From 2-02-FULL-45-10 sp964478235 (GTDB lineage Bacteria > Patescibacteriota > Patescibacteriia > Magasanikbacterales > GWA2-37-8): a stretch of 13,925 nt of DNA. The stretch spans positions 1 to 13,925 of the forward strand of contig CAYZGX010000015.1 of the NCBI GenBank assembly GCA_964478235.1. Reading direction: 5' to 3'. Position 1 is the stretch's first letter. Every line of letters starts with the position of its first letter. Of this stretch, positions 1 through 7,668 are shown in pieces. Under the pieces are notes generated by a model. It was not told where the DNA came from and made no database searches. It saw only the letters and a list, made by a program, of their open reading frames with translations. The translations under genes and the position numbers were made by a program.

Positions 1-90
1 ACTGGTGTGTTTGGTGTTAATACGAATACTCCGCAATACACCATGTCTGTCGGTGGCACACTCGGTGTTGGTGGCTTGTCTAGTTTGCAA
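1..90 (+). repeat. Fibre repeat unit, copy 1
   Basis: This 30-codon unit matches the one at 754-843 without gaps, with 24 of 30 residues identical (shared core NTP-x-YTMSVGGT). It shows that the coding region continues upstream of the window. The two copies are 753 bases apart, suggesting a module of about 251 residues that may continue upstream. Confidence 0.8.
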
Positions 91-3000
91 AATGTCACCA
101 TGACTAATGCGACAACTTCTAATTTTAACGCTTCAACTCGAGCAACTGTTGCTCGTTTGGGCGTTGCTAGCTCGTCTCCAAATTATTTGTTGTCTATTTC
201 AAGCACGACGTATTTTGATGAAAGAGGTTCGCTGATTATTGAGAATGCTGATAGTGGACGAGGGGTTGGGGCGAACGGTATTGTCCTTATGTCGCAAGGT
301 AGCTTGGGTGCAGGTATTAGAATGTCTTCTGCTATTATCCCATCTTCCACTGCTTGGCAATTTTTCACCAAAGCACAGGGTAGTGGTGATTTCTTTATTG
401 GTCGTGGTAGTACTCGAGATAATATGGTGCTCGGGGCCGATCAAGCATCAGTGTTTTTCCCTGGTCCAAATACTGGGGTAGCTATCCCTGGCGGTAATTA
501 CACCCTTATGGCTTCGGCTGGTACCGACGCTTCGTATGTACCAATTATTGCTCGTGCGGCTATTGCGCAAACTGGTGATTTAACACAGTGGCAAAATGGC
601 TCAAGCTCAACCATTTCAGTTATTACCAAGGATGGCTTCCTTGGTATTAACACATCTACTCCGGTTGCGGTGTTTGGGCTTCAGGCCACTTCTAGTCGCA
701 ATCCGTTTGTTATCGCCACCTCTTCTGGCACTAACATTGTGACAGTACTCACTACTGGTTTGTTTGGTGTTAGTACTAACACTCCGCGATATACAATGTC
801 GGTTGGTGGTACATTTGGTGTCACAGGCGTGTCTTCTTTGCAGAGCACCACAATTACCAGCCTAACACTTCAACCGGTTGGTTTTGATGATGTTTTACTC
901 CAAGCTAATTATAGCGATTCTGGATCAATGGCCACACTAGCTTCTTCGACGGTAGCTATCTTAAGTCGTTCAGGCGCGATTGGGCCAGCCGTTACAGGAT
1001 CGGCTGCCTTGACTTTGGGTGAATCTACTTCTCGTCCAGGCGTCTTGAGATTATACGGCGGCGCTGTGCAAATTTTTGGTAATAACAACGTTGTTTGGGG
1101 TCAGCTAACTGGTCAAGATTTGGTTTTGTCTAATGATGGTAGTGGTAATACAACGACGTACGCTAATGATTCTATCGTTTTTAATCGAACTAATAATACT
1201 TCTGATGGTGTTTTTTCTGTGAACTCTGTCGGTAGTTTGTCTTCGTCTGGTACACTTCGTGTCTACAGTTCATCGACATTGGCTACTACGACAGTTGCTA
1301 ATCGATTGCGAATCGGCACACCTTCAGCGACCGCTCCAGAGTTTCGCTTAACTCTTGAAAATGACGGTAGTATTATTGCTAAGGGTGGTACGTTTGGACA
1401 GTTAAATACTGGTGATGTGCTTACGACAACTGGCGATGGTGTTCGGATGATTTGGTATACGCGTAAAGCGGCTTTTCGTGCTGGTGTAGTCCAAGGAGCG
1501 CAGTGGGACGATGTCAATATTGGCCTTGCTTCAGCGGCGTTTGGGTATGAGGTGGTCGCGAGTGGTGACACGTCTTTTGCGTATGGTTCTAACGTAACTT
1601 CAAGTGGTAACAGCACTTTTGCTGGCGGTTATGGTTCTCAGGCGTATGGTAGTGAGACCTTTGCTCAAGGCCAGCTTAACTATGCAAGTGGTAGTCAGGC
1701 GGTGGCAATGGGTAATCGTGCTCGGGCTGAAGGCGAGGCTGCTTTTGCGCTTGGTAAAAGTGTAACGGCAACAGCTAACTATGCATACGCCCTTGGTCAG
1801 AATATGTTGGTGAGTGGGCATAGCTCGTTTGGTATTAACGCTATTAACGGCAATACATCCCAAGCAACGCAAAGTATCACAGACTCAGAAGTCATTGGCT
1901 TATTTGCTCGTGGTATTGGTATGGGGACATCCACTTATCTTGGTAGTGGAGCTTTTGTGACCATTCAATCCTCGAGTACTAATCCAGTAGTCCTTAGTTT
2001 GCATGATCAAAGTGCCTCTACTTTGTTTACAGTAGCTTCAACTTCTATTTACGCCTCTGATCCGGACGGCTCTAATCCTACTTTCAACGATAATATAGCA
2101 CTTGCTAAGTTAGGTGCATTAAATGGTAAATACGGCATTCTCCAAATGGTTAACGGGGCTATCATCTTTAATGATGGTACACCTAATAATGTGTCTGGTC
2201 AGTACTCTGGTAGTTATGCCATGATGACACTTGGTGGGGCAACGACCTCATATGCTATTGATAACATTACTTTCTATAAGACAGCCTCCCAAAAAGCGGG
2301 TGTGTTTACGGTGAACACCTCTGGTGATGTGACCGCCTCTGGTTCGCTGCGGGTGTTTGGTAGTCAAACAGGACCCGCATTTCTCGTTAATTCCACTGGT
2401 GCGGTCAGTGTCGGTACTACTACGGGTAATAATTATTTGACTGTGCGCGGTGATGGTATTTCAGCTGCTCAAATTGGTAACCTCGGGCTTACTAATTATG
2501 TCGGTATTGGTTTTGCCAGTACTTCAGCTATGACCTCAGCCAATTACAATATTATGAGTGGTTGGTTTGATGCTAATTTGTATATTAACCGAGCAGCAAG
2601 CGGGTCAATTCGTTTTCGTGAAGCTAATACTGATCAAGTAACTATTGCTGCCGGAGGTAGTGTCGGTATTGGAACAACAACGCCACAATCGAAGTTGCAT
2701 TTGGCTGGCGGTACTATTTTAAGTGATACTCCATCTCCTGTTTTGACAGGTTCGTCTACGTCGACAGCTTCTTTGAGTGGTGTGTATGTATCTGGTAAAT
2801 ATGCGTATGTTGCCAATTCCGGATCGTCAACTATGGGTGTTTACGATGTGTCAAATCCTTCGGCTCCACTCTCTATCGGTACATCAACAGCAGTTACTTT
2901 TTCTGGTAACGGTGATCTGATGGTGGTTGATAAATATGCCTATGTTCCAACTATTGATAACATGCGTATTTACGATGTGACCAATCCTCGGGCTCCAGCG

Positions 3001-5655
3001 CTGGTTAGTGTTTATTCAGATGTTTCGGTGGGTAATCAAATATACGTTTCTGGTCGGTATGCTTTTTTGTCGGCCAACGGTGATGCTTTGCGCATGATGG
3101 ATATCTCCGTTCCATCAACTCCGGTAAAAATTTCATCATTTACTACTTCTACCAATAAAGCGGTCTTCGTGTCTGGTAGATACGCCTACTTGGCGGCGCA
3201 AGCTTTTTTGTATGTTCTTGATACTGCTTCTGGAACCTTGTCACAAGTTGGTTCGGTTGGTTTGACGAGCGTTAACGGTGAAAAAGACATCCATGTTTCT
3301 GGCGCGTACGCTTATATCGCTGATAATAGTGGTGGTTTCAGAATTGCGGATATTTCTAACCCTACTAACCCAGTTTTGATTGCTTCAAGTAGCTTGTCTT
3401 CGGCTACTGCTATTCAGGTTTCTGGTCGGTATGCTTATATTGGTGATGGATCTGTTTTGCGCATTTATAATGTTGCTAGTTCAACTGCTCCGGTTCAAGT
3501 CGCTTCGTATACGGCTCCTAGTACGATTAATGGGCTTCAGGTTGTTGGTAGATATGTGTATTTAGCTACCAGCGTTGGTTTGAAAATAGTTGATATCCAA
3601 GGTATTAGCACCCATGCTGCTAGTATTAGCAGTCTTGATACGGATTCTTTGACTGTTTTTGATAATGCCGAAATTGGTAACAATTTGTATGTACGCACCG
3701 GTATTAATGTAGGCGCAAGCGGCATCTTCAGTAATGGTATGCTGACGGTTAATCTACCAACTTCGTCGCCTGGCTTATCAGCTAATTATGCCGCTGCTAA
3801 CTTCATTAGTAATGGTAGCAGCACCGTTATTATTGCTGATAAGTACAATTCAGATGGTATTTTAATGTCATTCCGTCGTGGCGGTACTGAGCAGGGCACG
3901 ATTGCTGTTGGTGCTGGCACTGTTTCGTACAACGCGTTTACCGGTTCTCACTACGCTCGTTTACCAGACAGTGTGTCTAATATGCAAATGGGCATGTTGA
4001 TGACAATGACTGGTGCTAACGATTATCTTCATAACGATGCATCATCTGAAATAATTTACGGCGTTACTTCAACGGCGGTAGCTAACGATTCCCGTGTGTT
4101 AGGTTCATATCTGGCTTTGCAAACTCCAGGGTCATACGCTTCAAATAATCCTCATATGATTATGGCTGTCGGTAACGGTGTCATGTGGGTGGCGGACAAA
4201 GGTGTTAATATTGAACCGGGCGACTACCTTATTTCATCCGATGTCTCTGGTCATGCTATGAAAGATGTTGGCGAGTATGATTTGAGTTATATTATTGGCC
4301 GCTCAGCCGAAAGTATTGATTGGTCAGCGATTACCTCAACGATTGATGGCGTGAAGCATGCGAAGATTTCGGTTTTCTACGAAAATTTTACCAAAGATAA
4401 TCGTTTGGCGAAGACCTTCACGATTGATACTGCTTCTACCACTATCACTCTCGGCACTTCCAGCTCTACCTACGCACTTAAATTGAAAAATAGTTTATCG
4501 TTTACCGATCTTGGCGCTAGTGATATTGCCTTTGCTGGTAACGCTCGTTTCACTTCGGCTTTGCCAGATTCTCCAGCAGCTCGCGCCTTTGTGTTCAATG
4601 CTCTTAATTTGGCCGACCCAACTGCTTCCGTGGTTACTGTTCAATCAGCTAGTCAAAATGTTTTATCAGTGAAAGCTAATGGCGATTTAATTGCTTCCGG
4701 CTCAGTGACCGCGGCGCAGTTTATTACCGGCACTAGCACACTTGATTTAGCTGAAAATTACCCAGTTGATCCGACTTGTTCGGCTAATGGTACTTGTCCA
4801 GAAGCAGGGGATACGGTTTGTTTGGTTGACGGCGCTGTTGCTACTGTTCAAAAATGTTCATTACCATACAGCGATAAGGCAATTGGTATCGTTTCAACCA
4901 ATCCAGGCTTCACTCTCGGTGGGGCTGGGGACGCCTCTACTCGTAAAATTGCCTTAGCTGGCCGTGTACCACTCAAGATTTCTACCAAGAATGGCGCTAT
5001 CGCTGTCGGTGATAAACTTACTACTTCAGATGTTGCTGGTGTCGCTATCAAAGCAACAGCCAGTGGCCCAACAATCGGTGTGGCGTTAGCTGACTATTCT
5101 AGTAGTGAAGATGGTACGGTCCTCGCCTTTGTTCAGATGGGTTGGTGGGCGCCGTTGGCTATTTCTGCGCCAACTATCGCTGAAACACCTTCATCAACTT
5201 TGAGTGTCATGGTTTCTGGCGTTATGCAAGCGCTTGAATCGTTTGGTGTCTTCATTCAAAATGGTATTGTTCGAGCAACAGGCTTTATTTCAGCAACTAT
5301 CACCAGTGATCAAGTTGATACTAAGAAATTATGTGTTGACGGCGTCTGTATTACGAGTGATCAATTCAAAGATTTGTTGGACAAGAATAATGTTTCTACT
5401 ACTCCTTCATCAACTATTCCAACTTCAACATTACCAGTAGGCGAACCGATGCCAACTGATCCAACCACTTCAACTGAACCGGTTGTAGAAGCGCCAAGCT
5501 CAACTCCAAGTGGAGGCGGATCTGAAACTGCTCCTCCGCCAGCTCCTGAGCCTGCTCCAGAAACAACTCCAACAGCCACTGAGCCACCTCCAACCACCGA
5601 AACACCACCGACAACAGAACCAGCTCCAGCTCCCGAACCAGTACCGGCACCATAA
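1..5655 (+). CDS. Giant tail-fibre-like surface protein, 5' end outside the window
   Basis: The reading frame is open from base 1 to a TAA at 5653-5655, giving 1884 codons. The first possible start (GTG at 7) lies inside a 30-residue repeat that recurs whole at 754-843, so the true start is upstream. Codons counted from base 1 show, in order: beta repeats of the G-x-x-G-I-x-T-x-T-P type typical of phage tail fibres (about 1-300 and again near 890); a YadA-head-like segment (509-615); seven LVIVD-type propeller repeats (927-1210); two domains resembling fibre chaperone or peptidase-G2-like modules (about 1314-1470 and 1579-1716); a short Cys pair (near 1776-1782); and a Pro/Thr/Ser/Glu-rich tail (1800-1884). 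Ser, Thr, Gly and Asn dominate. All six Cys lie in the last 300 codons. No LPXTG motif or C-terminal membrane segment is present. A role in attachment to host cells or surfaces is inferred from architecture only. Confidence 0.85.
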   Translation, partial: TGVFGVNTNTPQYTMSVGGTLGVGGLSSLQNVTMTNATTSNFNASTRATVARLGVASSSPNYLLSISSTTYFDERGSLIIENADSGRGVGANGIVLMSQGSLGAGIRMSSAIIPSSTAWQFFTKAQGSGDFFIGRGSTRDNMVLGADQASVFFPGPNTGVAIPGGNYTLMASAGTDASYVPIIARAAIAQTGDLTQWQNGSSSTISVITKDGFLGINTSTPVAVFGLQATSSRNPFVIATSSGTNIVTVLTTGLFGVSTNTPRYTMSVGGTFGVTGVSSLQSTTITSLTLQPVGFDDVLLQANYSDSGSMATLASSTVAILSRSGAIGPAVTGSAALTLGESTSRPGVLRLYGGAVQIFGNNNVVWGQLTGQDLVLSNDGSGNTTTYANDSIVFNRTNNTSDGVFSVNSVGSLSSSGTLRVYSSSTLATTTVANRLRIGTPSATAPEFRLTLENDGSIIAKGGTFGQLNTGDVLTTTGDGVRMIWYTRKAAFRAGVVQGAQWDDVNIGLASAAFGYEVVASGDTSFAYGSNVTSSGNSTFAGGYGSQAYGSETFAQGQLNYASGSQAVAMGNRARAEGEAAFALGKSVTATANYAYALGQNMLVSGHSSFGINAINGNTSQATQSITDSEVIGLFARGIGMGTSTYLGSGAFVTIQSSSTNPVVLSLHDQSASTLFTVASTSIYASDPDGSNPTFNDNIALAKLGALNGKYGILQMVNGAIIFNDGTPNNVSGQYSGSYAMMTLGGATTSYAIDNITFYKTASQKAGVFTVNTSGDVTASGSLRVFGSQTGPAFLVNSTGAVSVGTTTGNNYLTVRGDGISAAQIGNLGLTNYVGIGFASTSAMTSANYNIMSGWFDANLYINRAASGSIRFREANTDQVTIAAGGSVGIGTTTPQSKLHLAGGTILSDTPSPVLTGSSTSTASLSGVYVSGKYAYVANSGSSTMGVYDVSNPSAPLSIGTSTAVTFSGNGDLMVVDKYAYVPTIDNMRIYDVTNPRAPALVSVYSDVSVGNQIYVSGRYAFLSANGDALRMMDISVPSTPVKISSFTTSTNKAVFVSGRYAYLAAQAFLYVLDTASGTLSQVGSVGLTSVNGEKDIHVSGAYAYIADNSGGFRIADISNPTNPVLIASSSLSSATAIQVSGRYAYIGDGSVLRIYNVASSTAPVQVASYTAPSTINGLQVVGRYVYLATSVGLKIVDIQGISTHAASISSLDTDSLTVFDNAEIGNNLYVRTGINVGASGIFSNGMLTVNLPTSSPGLSANYAAANFISNGSSTVIIADKYNSDGILMSFRRGGTEQGTIAVGAGTVSYNAFTGSHYARLPDSVSNMQMGMLMTMTGANDYLHNDASSEIIYGVTSTAVANDSRVLGSYLALQTPGSYASNNPHMIMAVGNGVMWVADKGVNIEPGDYLISSDVSGHAMKDVGEYDLSYIIGRSAESIDWSAITSTIDGVKHAKISVFYENFTKDNRLAKTFTIDTASTTITLGTSSSTYALKLKNSLSFTDLGASDIAFAGNARFTSALPDSPAARAFVFNALNLADPTASVVTVQSASQNVLSVKANGDLIASGSVTAAQFITGTSTLDLAENYPVDPTCSANGTCPEAGDTVCLVDGAVATVQKCSLPYSDKAIGIVSTNPGFTLGGAGDASTRKIALAGRVPLKISTKNGAIAVGDKLTTSDVAGVAIKATASGPTIGVALADYSSSEDGTVLAFVQMGWWAPLAISAPTIAETPSSTLSVMVSGVMQALESFGVFIQNGIVRATGFISATITSDQVDTKKLCVDGVCITSDQFKDLLDKNNVSTTPSSTIPTSTLPVGEPMPTDPTTSTEPVVEAPSSTPSGGGSETAPPPAPEPAPETTPTATEPPPTTETPPTTEPAPAPEPVPAP
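754..843 (+). repeat. Fibre repeat unit, copy 2
   Basis: Second copy of the 30-codon unit found at 1-90. Synonymous differences are frequent while the protein is conserved, so the duplication is old and kept under selection at the protein level. More distant relatives of the G-I-x-T-x-TP motif lie near 640-665 and 2660-2690. Confidence 0.75.
1525..1845 (+). other. YadA-head-like repeats inside the surface protein
   Basis: The translation shows short degenerate repeats with the spacing of trimeric autotransporter head domains: S-x-A-F-G, then A-S-G-x-x-S-x-A-x-G, in steps of about 14 residues (AFGYEVVASGDTSFAYG, then similar units up to SSFGINA). In YadA-like adhesins this motif forms a left-handed trimeric beta-roll. 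The repeats are visible; trimer formation is inferred. Confidence 0.65.
2779..3630 (+). repeat. Seven LVIVD-type beta-propeller repeats
   Basis: Seven consecutive units of about 40 residues follow the pattern V-x-V-S-G-R/K-Y-A-Y-[LIV]-A then a short turn, [LM]-x-[IV]-x-D-[IV]-S-N-P-x-x-P. The start of the units is marked by SGKYAY, VDKYAY, SGRYAF, SGRYAY, SGAYAY, SGRYAY and VGRYVY. This is the LVIVD repeat, known from bacterial surface proteins and predicted to form beta-propellers. Seven units fit one closed seven-bladed propeller. Confidence 0.75.
3940..4410 (+). other. First fibre-chaperone-like domain of the surface protein
   Basis: The segment begins with GSHYARL and contains the marks VGNGVMWV, GDYLISSDVSGHAMK and YIIGRSAE, ending in KISVFYENF. 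It resembles domains found near the C-terminus of phage-fibre-like proteins, which can act as trimerisation or self-cleaving chaperones (peptidase G2-like). I cannot identify catalytic residues, so cleavage is not claimed. Confidence 0.45.
4735..5146 (+). other. Second fibre-chaperone-like domain, with four Cys
   Basis: The segment runs from LDLAENYPV through IGIVSTNPGF, ALAGRVPLKI and GDKLTTSDVAGVAIKA to FVQMGWW. It is related in pattern to the first domain (GDxLxxSDVxGxAxK in both) and to C-terminal domains of phage-fibre-like proteins. Four Cys lie close together at its start (codons about 1593-1620) and could form two disulfides outside the cell. Confidence 0.5.
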
Positions 5656-5690
5656 AAAAACCTCTATCGCAATGATAGAGGTTTTTATTT
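5656..5690. terminator. Bidirectional intrinsic terminator
   Basis: A perfect 13-bp stem (5656-5668 with 5674-5686) closes a five-base loop. An A-tract precedes it and a T-tract follows it, so it works on both strands. It sits directly after the stop of the + strand surface gene and 14 bases beyond the stop of the last SUF-operon gene on the - strand, ending both convergent transcripts. Confidence 0.9.
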
Positions 5691-5700
5691 TGTAGAAGTA

Positions 5701-5988
5701 TTATTCTTCAGGGAAGATTTTTTTACCCTGATCATCGTAGAGAAGAACGGCTAATACTGGACAGGATTGAGCGGCCAGCATGATTGTATCTTCGTCGGTT
5801 GAATCTGGGTCAACGACGTAGGCGAGGTTTTCATCATCAAGCTGAAAGACACCGGGAGCGACAGCGACACAGGAATTGGCGCCAATACATTTTACTCGAT
5901 CAACAACAATGCGACGAATGCGACCGCCAGCGCGGATTTTTTGGGAGATGTTGGCTGGTAAATCGGTTGGTAGGGCGATGTCTGACAT
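5701..5988 (-). CDS. Single-cluster ferredoxin, [3Fe-4S] type
   Basis: The 95-residue product is a small electron-transfer ferredoxin. The cluster motif is C34-x2-A37-x2-C40 with C76-P further on, so the second Cys of the usual CxxCxxC motif is Ala. This pattern is known from [3Fe-4S] ferredoxins, including partners of cytochrome P450. A [4Fe-4S] cluster with another ligand is also possible. The acidic stretch after C40 (LDDENLAYVVDPDSTDED) is typical of the family. The ATG at 5986-5988 starts four bases after the stop of the upstream gene, and no Shine-Dalgarno site is evident. It is the last gene of the SUF operon, so it may provide electrons to cluster assembly, possibly from the flavin reductase encoded at 10465-11151; this is inferred from position. 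Confidence 0.85.
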   Translation of the reverse strand: MSDIALPTDLPANISQKIRAGGRIRRIVVDRVKCIGANSCVAVAPGVFQLDDENLAYVVDPDSTDEDTIMLAAQSCPVLAVLLYDDQGKKIFPEE

Positions 5989-5992
5989 ACAA

Positions 5993-6274
5993 TTAAAACT
6001 CTAATAATTCGTTTAGTATAGACTCCTCGTCTAATTCTGGCAAGAGTAGGCCGCTTTTTGCTTCAATTCTATTAACAATATCTTTGATACGGCTGTGTTC
6101 GTACATTTTGCCGTCAGCGACTACGTTGGGGCCATTGTCGCAGTTATCCAAGCATTGGCAAGTGGTGACGTCGGCTGTACCTTTGTAGGCGTTGGTTAAG
6201 TGCTCAAGAAGCGGTTCGTGGTTGTCTCGACACACTCGTCCTTGGCACACTTTGATCTTTTTTTTCTCTTCCAT
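5993..6274 (-). CDS. Thioredoxin-fold [2Fe-2S] ferredoxin
   Basis: The 93-residue product matches the thioredoxin-like [2Fe-2S] ferredoxin family, related to the NuoE subunit of complex I. Ligands are C10 and C15 (C-x4-C) and C41 and C45 (C-x3-C), followed by the family mark C-D-N-G-P-N-V-V. An extra Cys, C39, lies two residues before the second pair. An acidic C-terminal extension (about residues 75-93) follows the fold. The ATG at 6272-6274 is preferred over upstream starts because it follows the previous stop with one base between (TAATATG) and the family similarity begins there. No clear Shine-Dalgarno site is present, so translation may be coupled. Its role in the SUF operon is likely electron transfer or cluster storage. 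Confidence 0.85.
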   Translation of the reverse strand: MEEKKKIKVCQGRVCRDNHEPLLEHLTNAYKGTADVTTCQCLDNCDNGPNVVADGKMYEHSRIKDIVNRIEAKSGLLLPELDEESILNELLEF

Positions 6275-6275
6275 A

Positions 6276-6563
6276 TTATATACCAAGCGTGGCTCGGAGA
6301 TCGTCGGGCATCGTGTAGGGTGGGTCAAAGGTGAGGGTGATATCTACTTTTTCAGCGCCGAGGCTGCTTTTGAGGGTGGTAATAATTTCGTCGTTCAATT
6401 GAGGACCCCATGGGCAGAAGGGGGTGGTGTAGGTCATGGTGATGTTGATAGTTTTACCAACAATTTCAATACCATAAATTAACCCCATCGTCCAAATGTC
6501 GAGGTGAATTTCTGGGTCGTTAATTGTTTTTAGGACGTCGATGACGTCGTCTTTGGTGAACAT
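6276..6563 (-). CDS. sufT: SufT-like MIP18/DUF59 family protein
   Basis: The 95-residue product is a stand-alone MIP18 (DUF59) domain, a family involved in Fe-S cluster maturation and transfer; bacterial members in SUF operons are called SufT. Visible marks are DPEI (16-19), the MGLIY stretch (26-30), the conserved Cys C50 in TTPFCPWGP, and a C-terminal FDPPY...LG pattern. The length fits a single domain without extensions. The ATG at 6561-6563 lies five bases after the sufC stop. The exact target proteins are unknown. The family assignment is strong; the symbol is given on operon context and could equally be an unspecific DUF59 protein. Confidence 0.85.
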   Translation of the reverse strand: MFTKDDVIDVLKTINDPEIHLDIWTMGLIYGIEIVGKTINITMTYTTPFCPWGPQLNDEIITTLKSSLGAEKVDITLTFDPPYTMPDDLRATLGI

Positions 6564-6568
6564 AGTGT

Positions 6569-7300
6569 TTAGGCAGTATACTTGGCGTAGCCATTTTTTT
6601 CAATTTCTTTGGCTAGTTCTTTTCCGCCGCTTTTTATAATCTTTCCGTTATACATGATATGAACAAAATCTGGTTCAATGTATTCAAGAATACGGTTGTA
6701 GTGGGTAATAAGAAGAACGGCGTTCTTTTTGGTGTGATAGCTGTTAATACCTTCGGCGACAATACGGAGTGCGTCGACATCAAGACCAGAGTCGGTTTCG
6801 TCGAGCAGGGCGTATTTTGGAGCGAGCATGGCCAGCTGAACAACTTCTAAGCGCTTTTTTTCACCACCAGAAAATCCGGTATTGAGATAGCGTTTGGCAA
6901 AATCTGGGTTCATTTTGAATTCAGCGAGTTTAGCAACAAGTTCTTTATGAAAAAGCACTGGATTAACAGGTTTTCCCGTCTGTGATTTGGTGGCTAAGCG
7001 TAAAAAGTTGGCAACAGTGACGCCGGGGATTTCCGGTGGATACTGCATAGATAAAAATAAGCCAGCTTTAGATTTTTTGTCGGGCGACTCTCCGGTGACA
7101 TCTTTTTTATCAACAACTATCTTGCCTTTGGTGATAGTGTATTTTGGATGACCCATGACAGCATTCGCAAGCGTTGATTTGCCTGAGCCGTTCGGGCCCA
7201 TGATGACATGTACTTCACCTGGTTTAATGGTGAGGCTCAAACCAGCGACAATTGCTTTCTCGCCTACAGAGATATGGATGTTGTTGAGTTCAAGTGACAT
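6569..7300 (-). CDS. sufC: SufC, Fe-S assembly ATPase
   Basis: The 243-residue product is the cytoplasmic ABC-type ATPase that drives the SufB scaffold. All motifs are intact: Walker A GPNGSGKST (35-43), Q-loop Q86, signature FSGGEKKR (143-150), Walker B YALLDE (163-168) with catalytic E168, D-loop SGLD (171-174) and switch H200. The SufC-specific LLDETDSGLD and ITHYNRILEYI patterns exclude a general transporter. The ATG at 7298-7300 is chosen over an in-frame TTG at 7330, which would overlap sufU and add a basic extension not seen in the family. The gene starts four bases after the sufU stop. With no sufD here, SufC probably works with SufB alone (inference). Confidence 0.97.
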   Translation of the reverse strand: MSLELNNIHISVGEKAIVAGLSLTIKPGEVHVIMGPNGSGKSTLANAVMGHPKYTITKGKIVVDKKDVTGESPDKKSKAGLFLSMQYPPEIPGVTVANFLRLATKSQTGKPVNPVLFHKELVAKLAEFKMNPDFAKRYLNTGFSGGEKKRLEVVQLAMLAPKYALLDETDSGLDVDALRIVAEGINSYHTKKNAVLLITHYNRILEYIEPDFVHIMYNGKIIKSGGKELAKEIEKNGYAKYTA

Positions 7301-7304
7301 AGGG

Positions 7305-7667
7305 TTAGAGAGCTTTTTTAAGCGCTTCAAGAGCTAAGGTGGAGCAACGTAAACGAGTGGGGTTTAATTTTTCAAGACCAAGGAGAGTAAGCATGTCGTT
7401 TCCGGTCATAGTTTTGACTGCTTTAGTTTTTTTGCCTTTGACCTCGTCGGTGAGAAGTGATGTAGCTGACTGTGAAATAGCGCAACCATCACCTTGCCAA
7501 CTAATGTCTGTAATTACATTTTGCTTGTTTACTTTGATAAACAACTCCACCATATCGCCACAAACCGGATTGTGTTCTTGATGGCGAACATCAAAATCCT
7601 TCAACACTTTTTTGTTGAGGGGGTGCTTGTAGAGATCAAGTAACATTTCGTGGTAGAGTGTGTCCAT
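7305..7667 (-). CDS. sufU: SufU-like sulfur acceptor without the SufU insertion
   Basis: The 120-residue product accepts persulfide sulfur from SufS and passes it to the SufB scaffold. The zinc ligands of the SufU/IscU fold are C36, D38, C62 and C108. Arg precedes C108, as basic residues do in SufU, where IscU has His. Unlike Bacillus SufU, it lacks the segment of about 17-19 residues before the last Cys (here only LLGLEKLNP), so its length is IscU-like. The ATG at 7665-7667 is preferred over a TTG at 7676 because it sits one base after the sufS stop (TAATATG) and the family begins at MDTLYHE. Position between sufS and sufC and the retained SufS zinc-swap His support a SufU role. Confidence 0.9.
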   Translation of the reverse strand: MDTLYHEMLLDLYKHPLNKKVLKDFDVRHQEHNPVCGDMVELFIKVNKQNVITDISWQGDGCAISQSATSLLTDEVKGKKTKAVKTMTGNDMLTLLGLEKLNPTRLRCSTLALEALKKAL

Positions 7668-7668
7668 A

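Noticed and set aside
7..9. GTG at base 7 as the start of the surface protein gene
   Set aside because: It lies inside a 30-codon repeat that continues upstream of it in the second copy, and the frame is open to the window edge.
5361..5653. Open frames on both strands in the Pro/Thr-rich tail region
   Set aside because: They result from the repetitive composition of the tail and have no start signals or family features.
7301..7330. TTG start for sufC overlapping sufU
   Set aside because: SufC proteins begin close to the MSLELNN position, and the ATG four bases after the sufU stop fits the spacing of the operon.
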